Below, one piece after another: positions 47,211-56,180 of a DNA stretch of 64,000 nucleotides. The stretch's first letter is position 1, and every line of letters starts with the position of its first letter. The notes under the pieces were generated by a model. That model was not told the DNA's origin, did no database searches, and saw only the letters and a list, made by a program, of their open reading frames with translations. The DNA is from JAEWWD01 sp964440115 (GTDB lineage: Bacteria > Bacillota > Clostridia > Christensenellales > CAG-138), in contig CAYTPV010000001.1 in assembly GCA_964440115.1 (NCBI GenBank), positions 62,001 to 126,000 on the forward strand. Direction: 5' to 3'. The position numbers and the translations under genes are program-made.

Positions 47211-48475
47211 TGGATTACTTGAAGCTGATTTTTAGCCTTATTTTCGCGATCAGCGTGATGTATTTGCTTTTGGATTGCACAGCTAAGCTTAAGAAGTATC
47301 GCTATGCGGTCGGCATATACGCTGCTGTTTTGTTCATTTGCGATGCGGTTGCGCTGTATAGAATGGGGTATACGTCTTTTATGAAGTTTTACCCCCTTCT
47401 TATCCATCTGCCGGTGTATTTGGGGTTTGCCTGTATTTCAAACTTCAAACCGATCAAGGTGTTTTTTGTTCATTGGACCCTTGTCGCGATAACCACTTCA
47501 TTCACTTGTGTTGCAATCATTATTTCTTACTTTTTTCACTCCAGCAAAATTCTGACGAACTGCATCGTCTACATACTCTATCTGCCAAGCTGGTTCGCTA
47601 TTAATAAGTTTGTTCGCCCAACATTCCTATACATGATGCGCAACGCCGAGAAAGGCTGGATCAGCTTTTGTCTTATTCCTATAGCTTACTCGGTGCTGAT
47701 CTATTCCATCGGTATGTACAGTACGGATACGGTCATCACCGGCGCACTCGTCGAACATGCGGTTTTGTTCTTTGTTTTGGGCTTCACTGCGTACTATATG
47801 ATTTTTAAAATCTTCAAACAGACACGTCAGCAGTTCATTATGCAAGGCGAGCAGGATTTATTGATTACTCAAGTTTCAGCCGCCAGGACGCATTTGGACG
47901 CACTCAAGGAGTCACAGCAAAGAACAACGCTTTACCGCCACGATATGCGCCACCATTTAAGCCTTATTGATGCCTGCCTCGCAGACAATAACAAAGAGGC
48001 GGCCCAAAAATATATAGCGGATGTCGAAAGTGCCATTGAAGAAACCGTAGTCGAAAAATATTGCGGCAATTATACCGTTAATCTGATACTGTCTTCTTAT
48101 ATCACAAAAGCAGTAAATGAGAAAATTCAAGTTGAAACCCAAATCGATCTGCCCGAGAAAAGCCCAATATCCGATATGGATCTGTGTGTCGTTTTCGCCA
48201 ACGCTATTGAAAACGCAACGAATGCATGTAAAAGTATCCCGAGTATTGAGGACAGAACGTTAAGCATCATTTGTAAAACCAGAAACGATAAGCTCCTAAT
48301 CCAAATCGCGAACAGCTACACAGGAAAAATCAGGTTCGTTGACGACATGCCTGTAAGCCCAATAGAAAATCATGGTCTGGGCACAAAAAGCATTGCGGCG
48401 GTAGCACAAAAATACGGCGGCATATATTCCTTCACCGCACACGATAATGTCTTTCATACCTGCATTATTCTGTAG
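47207..48475 (+). CDS. GHKL-type sensor histidine kinase (AgrC-like)
   Basis: 422 residues, overlapping the response regulator by 4 bp (ATGA). Six or seven hydrophobic helices fill residues 1-205. The phosphoacceptor motif LYRHDMRHHLSLIDACL and the GHKL ATPase with its N-box (DLCVVFANAIENATNAC) and G-box (ENHGLGTKSIAAVAQKYGG) follow. The architecture matches HPK10 kinases that sense peptides or membrane signals and pair with LytTR regulators. No autoinducer-peptide gene is adjacent, but a Cys-rich peptide locus begins 350 bp downstream. Confidence 0.92.
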   Translation: MMDYLKLIFSLIFAISVMYLLLDCTAKLKKYRYAVGIYAAVLFICDAVALYRMGYTSFMKFYPLLIHLPVYLGFACISNFKPIKVFFVHWTLVAITTSFTCVAIIISYFFHSSKILTNCIVYILYLPSWFAINKFVRPTFLYMMRNAEKGWISFCLIPIAYSVLIYSIGMYSTDTVITGALVEHAVLFFVLGFTAYYMIFKIFKQTRQQFIMQGEQDLLITQVSAARTHLDALKESQQRTTLYRHDMRHHLSLIDACLADNNKEAAQKYIADVESAIEETVVEKYCGNYTVNLILSSYITKAVNEKIQVETQIDLPEKSPISDMDLCVVFANAIENATNACKSIPSIEDRTLSIICKTRNDKLLIQIANSYTGKIRFVDDMPVSPIENHGLGTKSIAAVAQKYGGIYSFTAHDNVFHTCIIL

Positions 48476-48483
48476 TGAAAAAC

Positions 48484-48519
48484 AAAACATCCATCCTTTT
48501 GGATGGATGTTTTGTTTTC
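48484..48519 (+). terminator. Terminator after the two-component genes
   Basis: A perfect 13-bp stem (48484-48496 with 48501-48513, loop TTTT) followed by GTTTTC. Confidence 0.9.
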
Positions 48520-48821
48520 TGTCTAAGGGCGTAGGTTTTGATACAATTTGACGTTTCCGACTTGTTTGCAGGGGGTGTGCATACCTTTTGACGAAAGATA
48601 ATTGAACAACCCCTTTTTATGGATATGCGGCTCCATAATATGCCTCAATCTTTCGTCCACCCTTTCCTTGACTATTCTTAATTCCCAAAGCTAACGTCAA
48701 GCTTGAATCTGTCCAGAGAATTTGGCACAGTCTGGCATAATACTATTAACAAATTGCAGTTATTATGGTAATGTTATAAGTATAAGACAATATATATATT
48801 TTGTAGATATTATGGTTATAT
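48520..48821. other. AT-rich intergenic region before the RiPP locus
   Basis: About 300 bp without a plausible gene. Base composition turns AT-rich here. Several TATAAT-like hexamers (for example near 48737 and 48774) exist, but none pairs with a good -35 box at 17 bp. It marks the left edge of the accessory island. Confidence 0.5.
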
Positions 48822-48833
48822 GTGAAAATTATT

Positions 48834-50096
48834 ATGGATTATGTCCAATCTCGTTTCAATTTTGTTTATATACGTAAGCCAAACGAGAACGTTATCTACA
48901 ACACGTTCAGTAAGGCTCTAGTTGTGCTCGATGATGGAGAGTATTGTCAATATAAAACTCTCTCGTTTATTGATGCTGACATTAAGCAGCAACTTGTTGA
49001 TAATGGTATTTTGGTTGAGTACTCATTCGACGAAATGGACTTTCTGAAGTACTTCCACTATAAGACGAAGTTTTCAAACGACACACTGTTTCTCACCATT
49101 GCTCCCACCTTGGATTGCAACTTTGCCTTTCCTTATTGCTACGAGAATCGACGCCCTGGCAAGATGGGTCCTGAAGTACAGGATGCCTTAATCTCGTTCA
49201 TCCGGGAGTCCATTTCGCACGGTGTGGGCAACCTAGACATCTCATGGTATGGCGGAGAACCGCTCATGTATATTGAGATCCTTGAATCTCTTGCCCGAAG
49301 GATCGTTTCTTTATCGGAAGCCGATAATTGCTTACTTAATATGCATCTAGTGACTAACGGCTACCTGCTCACTCAGGAGATTATCGAATTGCTGGATGAG
49401 ATAGGTGTGACGAAAATTCAGGTCACTCTCGACGGGTTGAAATCCAACCATAATGTTCGGCGACCTCTGAGAAACGGCACCGGTACATTCGATCAAATCA
49501 TGGAAAACCTCACCTTGTTTTGCAATTCGCCAATTGAGGTTGTCGTTAGAATGAACGTCGACAACCAGAATTGTATGGACTTCAAGTCCCTAAAAGAGAA
49601 GATAGCATCATTATATAATTCAAACATCAAAGTGTACGCGTCACCAGTTGAAGATATCAACAAGGATACCGTGAACAAAGTGAGCGACTTCATGACGACC
49701 GATGAGTTCGAGGCATTCACAATGAGCGCTTGCGAAGAATGCGGTCTTTCGGCTGAGGACTTTGCTGTCTTGGACGACAGGTATTGCTTCTGCACTGCGG
49801 AAACGCAAAACTGCTACGTCGTCGATGACCTGGGTGATTTCTATAAGTGCTGGGACGAGGTCGGGCGAAGAGAGTATCGCTGCTTCAACATCCTCGAACC
49901 GGAGAATATCAACTACTCCAATATAGCGAAGTACCTAACCGATGACCCCTTTTCGAATGAGCAATGTAAAAGATGCGTCTTTTTGCCTCTTTGCTTCGGC
50001 GGTTGCAAATTTCAGAAGGCGAATCTCGATAAGTCGGTTTGCGGTTTCACACAGGAAACTCTCGAGAAATACCTTGAAATCGCTTTCTTCCAATAG
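48834..50096 (+). CDS. Radical SAM/SPASM peptide maturase with altered cluster motif
   Basis: 420 residues from ATG 48834 (GTG 48822 is possible; no ribosome site is visible for either). The layout is that of RiPP-modifying radical SAM enzymes: an N-terminal region of about 85 residues, the TIM barrel (TIAPTLDCNF, WYGGEPLMYIE, LVTNGYLL, IQVTLDG), and a C-terminal SPASM domain with many cysteines (CFCTAETQNC, FYKCWD, CKRCVFLPLCFGGC). The cluster motif, normally Cys-x3-Cys-x2-Cys, reads Cys95-Asn-Phe-Ala-Phe99-Pro-Tyr-Cys102, so the middle ligand is Phe. The enzyme may therefore be inactive. Codon use is more AT-rich than neighbouring core genes. Confidence 0.9.
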   Translation: MDYVQSRFNFVYIRKPNENVIYNTFSKALVVLDDGEYCQYKTLSFIDADIKQQLVDNGILVEYSFDEMDFLKYFHYKTKFSNDTLFLTIAPTLDCNFAFPYCYENRRPGKMGPEVQDALISFIRESISHGVGNLDISWYGGEPLMYIEILESLARRIVSLSEADNCLLNMHLVTNGYLLTQEIIELLDEIGVTKIQVTLDGLKSNHNVRRPLRNGTGTFDQIMENLTLFCNSPIEVVVRMNVDNQNCMDFKSLKEKIASLYNSNIKVYASPVEDINKDTVNKVSDFMTTDEFEAFTMSACEECGLSAEDFAVLDDRYCFCTAETQNCYVVDDLGDFYKCWDEVGRREYRCFNILEPENINYSNIAKYLTDDPFSNEQCKRCVFLPLCFGGCKFQKANLDKSVCGFTQETLEKYLEIAFFQ

Positions 50097-50130
50097 TCGT
50101 AGAAGCAATAAAGGATGGAGGTGAAAGACT

Positions 50131-50241
50131 ATGAAAGTTCTCCAAACTGCAAAAACGTCCCCAAAGTCATATGGTATTAAGCGCGCTGCCTGCACGAGCT
50201 GCTTGGCAACTTGCAAGAAGTGCCCACCAATGACCTGCTAG
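50131..50241 (+). CDS. Cys-rich RiPP precursor-like peptide
   Basis: 36 residues from ATG 50131, with an excellent GGAGGTGA site seven nt upstream, 34 bp after the radical SAM gene. The first 18 residues form a Lys/Thr/Ser-rich leader without cysteine, ending in a Lys-Arg pair. The last 16 residues carry five cysteines in the pattern Cys21-x2-Cys24-x3-Cys28-x2-Cys31-x4-Cys36, with Cys as the final residue and Thr or Ser next to four of them. The layout fits a thioether-forming (ranthipeptide/SCIFF-like) substrate of the neighbouring maturase. It is not one of the exact families I can name. Confidence 0.8.
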   Translation: MKVLQTAKTSPKSYGIKRAACTSCLATCKKCPPMTC

Positions 50242-50352
50242 ACTGTGGCTGCAGCACGCAGGGCAAGGCACCATAGGTATCTGCCCTGTGTGGCTCATGC
50301 CGCGCGAAGAGCTATTCACGTATGCACGTTCTATGTGATTGGGAGGTCTCCC

Positions 50353-51324
50353 ATGTATTATTGTTTTGTTGAGGAAGACTTGGTTGATCTATGCGATGAT
50401 GATCAATTGATTGTTCAGGCCCAGTATGCGAAGTGCTTGGGCTTGTACTGTTGCTGCCGATTGTCGGAAGGAATCATAACCGATAATGAAGGGCGCCCTT
50501 TCCGCCTGGCCCGTAAGCGTGTTCTCTTGCGCGCAACCTGAAGTACTATGTTGCAGGCGGCCAGCCTCCTCCAAGATCATAACGCAGAGTTGGTTGAGAC
50601 CCATAATGATATCCGTGCAATCGAGCGCTGGGACAGCCTTCCCCTTGCCAGGCGGCGAATTTTTTCTATTCGGTTCGAGGATATCTTGAACACTTCTTTC
50701 TCACCCCAAGTAGCAGTTTTTTTATCTGCGACGCCTCTACTATTCGTCAAGTCCCGCGAAAAGGGCTTTTGCGTTCAGCTTCCATCCCAGCGGTTGCTTC
50801 AAGAAGATGTCGGGATATCGGCTTTCTTCAGGGCACGCTGTGCACATGTATCCGATGAGCTTCTACTTTCGGAAGCACTGGGTGTCAAAGCTGATTCGCT
50901 CGGCTTGAAGGAATCGAGGCATTTCGTATTCGATCAAGCCATTGCTAATTCATCGCGAACACTTCATTCGATCAAGCATGCTGTTCCTCATACGTTGCTT
51001 GTAAATGCAGCCCGCCTCGTGGAGACCATTTCGGCACAAAATCGTTTCCCTCGAAATTACGTGATTGATGTAGGCGAATTCGAGAAGGACGGCGAGACTT
51101 TCTGCGATATCATCGAGTTGAATCCGATTACAAGCTCACTTTGTTACGTGAACAACAGCGTTTTTGATAAGGTGGTTCCGGAGGCTGCTGCCTTTAAGAG
51201 AAAGACAGGTATGGGTGCTGAGTATTGCTATGATGCCATAAGGCATCCGGACCGCTATACACAAAGTCGCCACTCCCGCGCTTGCTACGCATACACCAAT
51301 AACGAGCATTATAGTTTTTCATAG
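50353..51324 (+). pseudogene. ATP-grasp-type RiPP protein interrupted by one in-frame TGA
   Basis: Two open frames, 50353-50541 and 50548-51324, lie in the same frame, separated only by TGA at 50539-50541. Read through, they give one protein of about 322 residues starting at ATG 50353 behind GGGAGG. The text across the stop (LARKRVLLRAT then STMLQAASLLQDHNAELVE) is continuous in character. The C-terminal part has ATP-grasp hallmarks: FPRNYVIDVGEFEKDG and CDIIELNPITSSLCYVNNSVF, where Asp, Glu and Asn would bind Mg-ATP. ATP-grasp proteins often accompany radical SAM maturases. The second frame alone would lack the N-terminal lobe and has no ribosome site. Confidence 0.75.
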
Positions 51325-51492
51325 GGGATAATATCGTCCGCATACCTTGTACGGCAGAGGCCACAATCGGCTAACAAACCATATAGAATTTACGTTGTAT
51401 CATCTACCGAGCAAAGGCACCGCCTAAAAAACGAGTGACCAAATGGCCGGAGTGAAGCAAGAAACTGCTCTGCTCCGGCTATTTCCATATTT

Positions 51493-51538
51493 GCAGTTCC
51501 TTTCTTCACTCCCAACAACGGAGAAAGGAACTGCTTTT
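51493..51538 (+). promoter_or_regulatory. Hairpin enclosing the ribosome site of the sigma-like gene
   Basis: A perfect 12-bp stem (51493-51504 with 51523-51534) ends in TTTTAT. The right arm contains the AAAGGAA ribosome site of the gene starting at 51539. It can act as a terminator or hide the ribosome site. A second GCCGGAG/CTCCGGC hairpin lies just upstream (51446-51479). Confidence 0.7.
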
Positions 51539-51970
51539 ATGCAAATCAAGTACCGGTTTATCAACGAGACCGTCAATGTGGAGGTCGATGAGAAATGTAG
51601 CGTGATCCTTCTCGATCTTGACCGTCGTGAGTATAACAACAACCAAACTGAGACCCGTCGACACGCTTCGCTCAATGCCATGGAATATGAGGGCGAACTC
51701 TTTTTCGATCCGAATTCCGACATCGCAGCACATCTTGAGAAGGCCGAAGTGCAGCAAATACTGCATCGGGCAATGGATTCGCTCCTTCCGCAGCAAAAGG
51801 AGTTATTAAAAAAGGTATTTTTCGAAGGTGTCTCCGCTGCAGAAATTGCCCGGCAGGAAGGGGTTAACAAGTCCTCCGTCCATAAACGCCTGCAGCGTAT
51901 TTTTGAGCAATTGAGAAAAGTGTTCCCGTACCTTACCTCAGAAGCTATGTCGGTATATTCCATTGTATAG
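51539..51970 (+). CDS. Sigma-70 region-4-like regulator of mobile-element type
   Basis: 143 residues from ATG 51539. The N-terminal half (VEVDEKCSVILLDLDRREYNNNQTETRRHASL) is the conserved lead-in of small sigma-like proteins found on conjugative and phage elements of Firmicutes. The C-terminal half is a sigma region-4 helix-turn-helix (LLPQQKELLKKVFFEGVSAAEIARQEGVNKSSVHKRLQRIFEQLRKVF). No region 2 is present, so it cannot be a complete sigma factor. Its presence suggests that the surrounding island derives from a mobile element, although no integrase or transposase remains visible. Confidence 0.88.
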   Translation: MQIKYRFINETVNVEVDEKCSVILLDLDRREYNNNQTETRRHASLNAMEYEGELFFDPNSDIAAHLEKAEVQQILHRAMDSLLPQQKELLKKVFFEGVSAAEIARQEGVNKSSVHKRLQRIFEQLRKVFPYLTSEAMSVYSIV

Positions 51971-52050
51971 CGCAGGTATAAGAACCGGAATATGTGTGTT
52001 TGTCCACGTTCAGCCCATGTCTATTGCAAATGGTTTACATGGCAGTAGCA

Positions 52051-54138
52051 TCAGCCGATAGAATTCAATTCTTCTAGGATCTGCGTAGCCTGACGCGCAT
52101 GTACCTGACACCTGGTGTAATAGCGGATCGCTTTAGCATATTGGTAGACAGCTTCTTTGTTATCCACTTTTTTCGATTGTAACAGTTCAGCGTCGGCTGT
52201 GGCTAATTCATTTTCTGCAGTGTCCAGTATATTGACTATATATTCATTGAGAGTAGGAAGCTTTCCGATGGTAGAAGCACACGCCTTAGCAGCAAGCAAA
52301 TCCTTTTCTGCGCAAACTTTTGCCCTTTTTACCGCTGGGAGAGGCTGGTCAGTTAATTCCAGTTCCCAAAATGAATTGGTTTCATTATGGATCGGCGTAC
52401 AGAACGTAGGCCCCATAGGAGCAAGACCCCTTGCTGCGCTGCCCACACATAGCGCATATACCCCACTGCCGTCATTTCTGGGTTCCATCAATGTTACCAG
52501 TGCGTTAGATGCGTGTCCTACTGTAATATGTCCCCATTTTCCAGTCTTGTTATATGTTTTAGTAATCTTGTCCCAATTCCCCTCAGGTATGGTTCCGGAT
52601 TGGCGGTATATATCTTTGATATAATCCATATCGATTTTGCCGACGGCGGAAGAAAGAGAATTAAATAAGAACCGGTTCCGGTGAAAGCTGTTTTCGTAGC
52701 CGGTCCGCATTACACTCTTAACAATTTCCGAAACGCCGCCAAGTTTCTTGACCATTGTAAATTTCGTGGGATGCCAGCCACCGTGGGGGTCCCATTTCCA
52801 GTTTTCAGCATCGTTTCTAATCCATTCGGCCTGTTTCACTTCCAAATGCAGCGCGCTATTGTTTACATAAAGGAAATCCGTTTCCCCCATTGTACCGGAT
52901 TCCCGAACTATCACTGGTTCCTTGCGGCTTTCAAGTATATATCCATACTCGCTGTCAGCGAAAAAACCGCCCACAGATCCAAAGTTAGTGCCGACATCCC
53001 CGATCGGCATGGAAAGCTCCATTTCCCTGGCTTCCTTCGCGCTGCTGGCAAATCGGAGTATGTGAAAGACAGCGGCTCCTTTTCGAATGCCGTATCCCCA
53101 ATGTTCCCTCGGCTCAATATATCTTGGTTCGCCGCCGTGCTCTACGTAAGCGACGCCTTTACTGTTCATGCCTGGATGGCCAGCCATAAACATCGGCCCT
53201 AATTTCGCAACGTCGCCGGTAGCGCCGAAAGGTGTAAAAATGAAGTTGTTGCCCGTCTCGGGAAATGCCATAATGGTAGCCATGAAGCTTACATCATGAT
53301 CACCTGAAGATCCTGTGACCAGCTTGCCGTTCGCGGTCGCCCGTCCCCAGGCAGCAATGCCTGAACAAAGCGGCGCTGCGGTCTTGGGGAGGGATTCAGC
53401 AAGACCCATCACGCTTGTTACAGGTTCCTGATGCCCCGTCCAGATATCCAAAACGTCCTCGTACGACATGGCTACTCCGGCATCGGAAGCGCCGGCTGCC
53501 CACCCTCTGCAAAACGGCAGCAACTCGGGGGCATGTGCTTTTAATTGTTCTTCCCACTTTGAAAGTATCTGCCGCTCTGTTTCAGAGAATGCTTTCCCGG
53601 CTTTCAATTGCAGTATCCATTTCCCAAATATCTGTACCAGCTGCTGCGCGTACTGATACCCCATTTCAAAATCTGAACCCTGAAGTATTACTATTGGGTT
53701 GATATCCGGTATTATCGGAGTGTCTCCGGCATATTTTATTTCGGCATCCCTTTTCTCAAGTGTTGTATTCTTAAGAGCCAGCTTATCAGTGCTTCTTGTT
53801 GAAAGATTAGAGTAAAGGGCATTGCTGAATGCTCTTGCTTCTCTAAGCTTTTCGAAGGCTTTTAACCATATCTCTTGTGAATCCTTAGTCATTGCCAGCG
53901 TCGTATACCATTTGCCCTGTGTGAGCAGTATGATAGCTTCGTTGAATTCACTGACTCTCTGTACAAACAGGGGGTCAATCTTATCAATTCTGGCGATTTC
54001 CATATTCGCCAATGTCAAGGTTGTACGAATTTTTTCGATCAATCGCCTGCTTTTCAACGCATTCTTGTTCTCCTTTAAGTACCGTGCCAAGATTACGAGC
54101 TGTTTAATTACTTTCGTTTTTTCTTCTGTCTTTTTCAT
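52051..54138 (-). CDS. C45-family autoproteolytic acyltransferase/hydrolase
   Basis: 695 residues, about twice the usual C45 length. The nucleophile region SLPKTAAPLCSGIAAWGRATANGKLVTGSSGDHD places the autocatalytic Cys at position 258, after a 257-residue pro-region; GYQYAQQL and RGWAAGASDAG before it are also typical. C45/Ntn enzymes include acyl-CoA:isopenicillin N acyltransferase and amide or phospholipid hydrolases. The first 130 residues and the last 70 are helical and Lys/Glu-rich, not part of the core. No signal peptide is seen, so it is probably cytosolic. The substrate is unknown. Confidence 0.87.
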   Translation of the reverse strand: MKKTEEKTKVIKQLVILARYLKENKNALKSRRLIEKIRTTLTLANMEIARIDKIDPLFVQRVSEFNEAIILLTQGKWYTTLAMTKDSQEIWLKAFEKLREARAFSNALYSNLSTRSTDKLALKNTTLEKRDAEIKYAGDTPIIPDINPIVILQGSDFEMGYQYAQQLVQIFGKWILQLKAGKAFSETERQILSKWEEQLKAHAPELLPFCRGWAAGASDAGVAMSYEDVLDIWTGHQEPVTSVMGLAESLPKTAAPLCSGIAAWGRATANGKLVTGSSGDHDVSFMATIMAFPETGNNFIFTPFGATGDVAKLGPMFMAGHPGMNSKGVAYVEHGGEPRYIEPREHWGYGIRKGAAVFHILRFASSAKEAREMELSMPIGDVGTNFGSVGGFFADSEYGYILESRKEPVIVRESGTMGETDFLYVNNSALHLEVKQAEWIRNDAENWKWDPHGGWHPTKFTMVKKLGGVSEIVKSVMRTGYENSFHRNRFLFNSLSSAVGKIDMDYIKDIYRQSGTIPEGNWDKITKTYNKTGKWGHITVGHASNALVTLMEPRNDGSGVYALCVGSAARGLAPMGPTFCTPIHNETNSFWELELTDQPLPAVKRAKVCAEKDLLAAKACASTIGKLPTLNEYIVNILDTAENELATADAELLQSKKVDNKEAVYQYAKAIRYYTRCQVHARQATQILEELNSIG

Positions 54139-54641
54139 TTTATTACCTTCGCTTTTATTCCCAAATTCATCGATTACTATGACGCATTGTCTGCTGTCAG
54201 ACTAGTCAAACTGGTCAGCCATTAAAGCCGTTTCCTTCAAAATGTTCCATAAACCTGAAGCGAATGAACATGGAGAATAACACCATTACTGTACTAGGCA
54301 TCCTCATTCTTTTTTCGAGCTATCCAGAGCTGAGGGTTTGAAGATACCATCCGAGGCTCGTCTGTACCGTCTCGCGATTTAAGAGATCTGTCCCCAATTG
54401 GTAGACCCGCCGCGCCGTGCAAATTGCTGCTTCTAATTATACTTTAAAAGAATTTATTATCCAACTATAGGGGCGTCATGACTTTCCCCAGATACTTGCA
54501 GGCTTTAGTGTAACGTCCACTTTTCTCTTACGGCAACTGGAAAATAAATTCATACATGACGCGGATGAAGCATTGGCTAAGAACAACTAACGGAGAAACT
54601 GATTTCAGTGCTTGACGAAAATGGAATCGTCCGTCTCAGAA
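54139..54641. other. Long non-coding or decayed stretch
   Basis: About 500 bp between the C45 gene and the glycosyltransferase gene without a credible full gene. On the minus strand a short frame near 54300-54400, interrupted by a TAA, reads like the end of a broken protein (IARRYRRASDGIFKPSALD), possibly a gene relic. No insertion-sequence ends are recognised. Confidence 0.4.
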
Positions 54642-56180
54642 CTACTGAAATTTTTTAATTGCCTGAAGCGCTTCCTCAGTAGTAAATTTTGGGTCCCTGC
54701 ATACCAGTATCGGCAACCCACTCGGCTGCCGGAAAACCGTAGTGGATATTTTGCCGACTGTTACGTCGCCGAAGAATTGCTGCATTGTCTCCTGTGTTTC
54801 TCCAACCATTATCCATGTCTTTCGACCTATGTTGTTCATGCTAAAAAAATAATAGTTAAGCTGTCCACACGTCGCTTTCGGAAGGCCCTTCTCACCGCCG
54901 AACAGATCGATTGCTCCTGCCCATCCGTAATTCTGTGTAACGACTGCTGTATCTGCGCGTTCGGATTCGGGGAGGCTGTTGTACACATCGGCAATATCGT
55001 TGACAAGTGTGTCCCACTCAAGGCGGTCATAGAAATACTGCGGAAGTTCGACCCCCTGATTATTGTCGAGTTTGATAGACTTTGTTCCGAATAGGTTTCC
55101 GACTTTATCGTAATACGTTACAAGGCTGTTAACCGGCAGTATGGGCATGAAGTTCGGAGCCTGAACGCACCCTGCCAGAACGACGATAACGGCATATATG
55201 GTTATAAGGACTTTCCAAGTTTTTTTAGCCGCGAATTTTTCAAATTGTATTGCACCCCCGGCGAGCAGCATCGCGTACGCCGGTATGAACATGTACATCT
55301 TGGCGCCCGTTGCAAGAAAAACGGCGAAAAGTATGATGAACATGACCGCGAGCATCCGATAATTCCTACCTTCCAAGTTAAACATGGACCAGTAAAGGCC
55401 AACACACCACAGAGGAAGCAGGCATACATTCATTCCTACCACCTGCATTAGCAGGAACTCCGGAGCACTCGCGCTTACGGTTTTCCCCTTCGCGTACGCG
55501 CCCCAGTATTCTGCTATCGGGAAGCCGTTGCTTACCTGCCAAATAAGTGCCGGAAGTATAATTAGTAGTGCTATACCCGCTCCGAGCCACGGCCATGGCG
55601 TTGCATACATTTTGCGGTGCTTCGTAAAGAGTAATGCAAGTGCCACTGCGGCGATGAAGAACGCCATCGAAGGCTTTGTCATAAGCCCTATTCCCGCAAT
55701 TGTGCCAATGGCGAGCCAAAGCTTAAGGTTCTCGCTTTTTATTAGTTTTATCAGGAAGTAGAACAACAGTATTAGTACGAACTGGTCGAGAAAATCGTAG
55801 GTATATAAAGTACCAACAGCCATCCAGACCGGTACGAATGCCGCTGCGAGCCCGGATAGTACAATCGCGAGCCTTCCACCTCCCATTTCTTTCGCCATAA
55901 GCCCGACCATGATGACGGATGCGCCACTGAAAATTGAGGGAAGGAGATGTATCGCGAACAGCGAGTTCCCGAATAAAGATGTTATCACCCAGAGAAGTGC
56001 GGGGGCTATAGGGGGTATATCAACAAATGCGAGACTTAAATGCTGACTGCATGCCATAGTATACAATTCATCGAGAAAATACCCGTAGTTTTGACTAATA
56101 ACCAGGTGGACTATCGTCGTCACAAGTGCGATGTAAATAAGCAGAGCGAGGTTGCAGGTAAAGACTTGTCTCTTACTCAT
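54642..56180 (-). CDS. ArnT/PMT-like membrane glycosyltransferase
   Basis: 512 residues with about 11 hydrophobic helices. The N-terminal loop GYFLDELYTMACSQHL contains the acidic residues expected of GT-C glycosyltransferases (a DE pair as in ArnT/PMT), followed by the SIFSGASVIMVGLMAKEMGGGRLA cytosolic turn. A soluble extracellular domain of about 150 residues ends the protein. Such enzymes transfer a sugar from a polyprenyl phosphate to lipid or protein on the outer face of the membrane. The acceptor is unknown. It stands alone in the island. Confidence 0.88.
   Translation of the reverse strand: MSKRQVFTCNLALLIYIALVTTIVHLVISQNYGYFLDELYTMACSQHLSLAFVDIPPIAPALLWVITSLFGNSLFAIHLLPSIFSGASVIMVGLMAKEMGGGRLAIVLSGLAAAFVPVWMAVGTLYTYDFLDQFVLILLFYFLIKLIKSENLKLWLAIGTIAGIGLMTKPSMAFFIAAVALALLFTKHRKMYATPWPWLGAGIALLIILPALIWQVSNGFPIAEYWGAYAKGKTVSASAPEFLLMQVVGMNVCLLPLWCVGLYWSMFNLEGRNYRMLAVMFIILFAVFLATGAKMYMFIPAYAMLLAGGAIQFEKFAAKKTWKVLITIYAVIVVLAGCVQAPNFMPILPVNSLVTYYDKVGNLFGTKSIKLDNNQGVELPQYFYDRLEWDTLVNDIADVYNSLPESERADTAVVTQNYGWAGAIDLFGGEKGLPKATCGQLNYYFFSMNNIGRKTWIMVGETQETMQQFFGDVTVGKISTTVFRQPSGLPILVCRDPKFTTEEALQAIKKFQ

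Noticed and set aside
48722..48738. Sigma-54-like -24/-12 element (TGGCAC ... GGCA) before the radical SAM gene
   Set aside because: The GG-GC spacing is one base too short and no enhancer-binding regulator gene is adjacent.
50539..50541. TGA as a selenocysteine codon in the ATP-grasp gene
   Set aside because: Only a 4-bp hairpin follows, not a bacterial SECIS; ATP-grasp proteins are not known selenoproteins; TGA is used as an ordinary stop elsewhere in the window, for example at the end of larA.
54612..55094. A 160-codon plus-strand frame
   Set aside because: It is antisense to the 3' part of the membrane glycosyltransferase gene and shows no family features.
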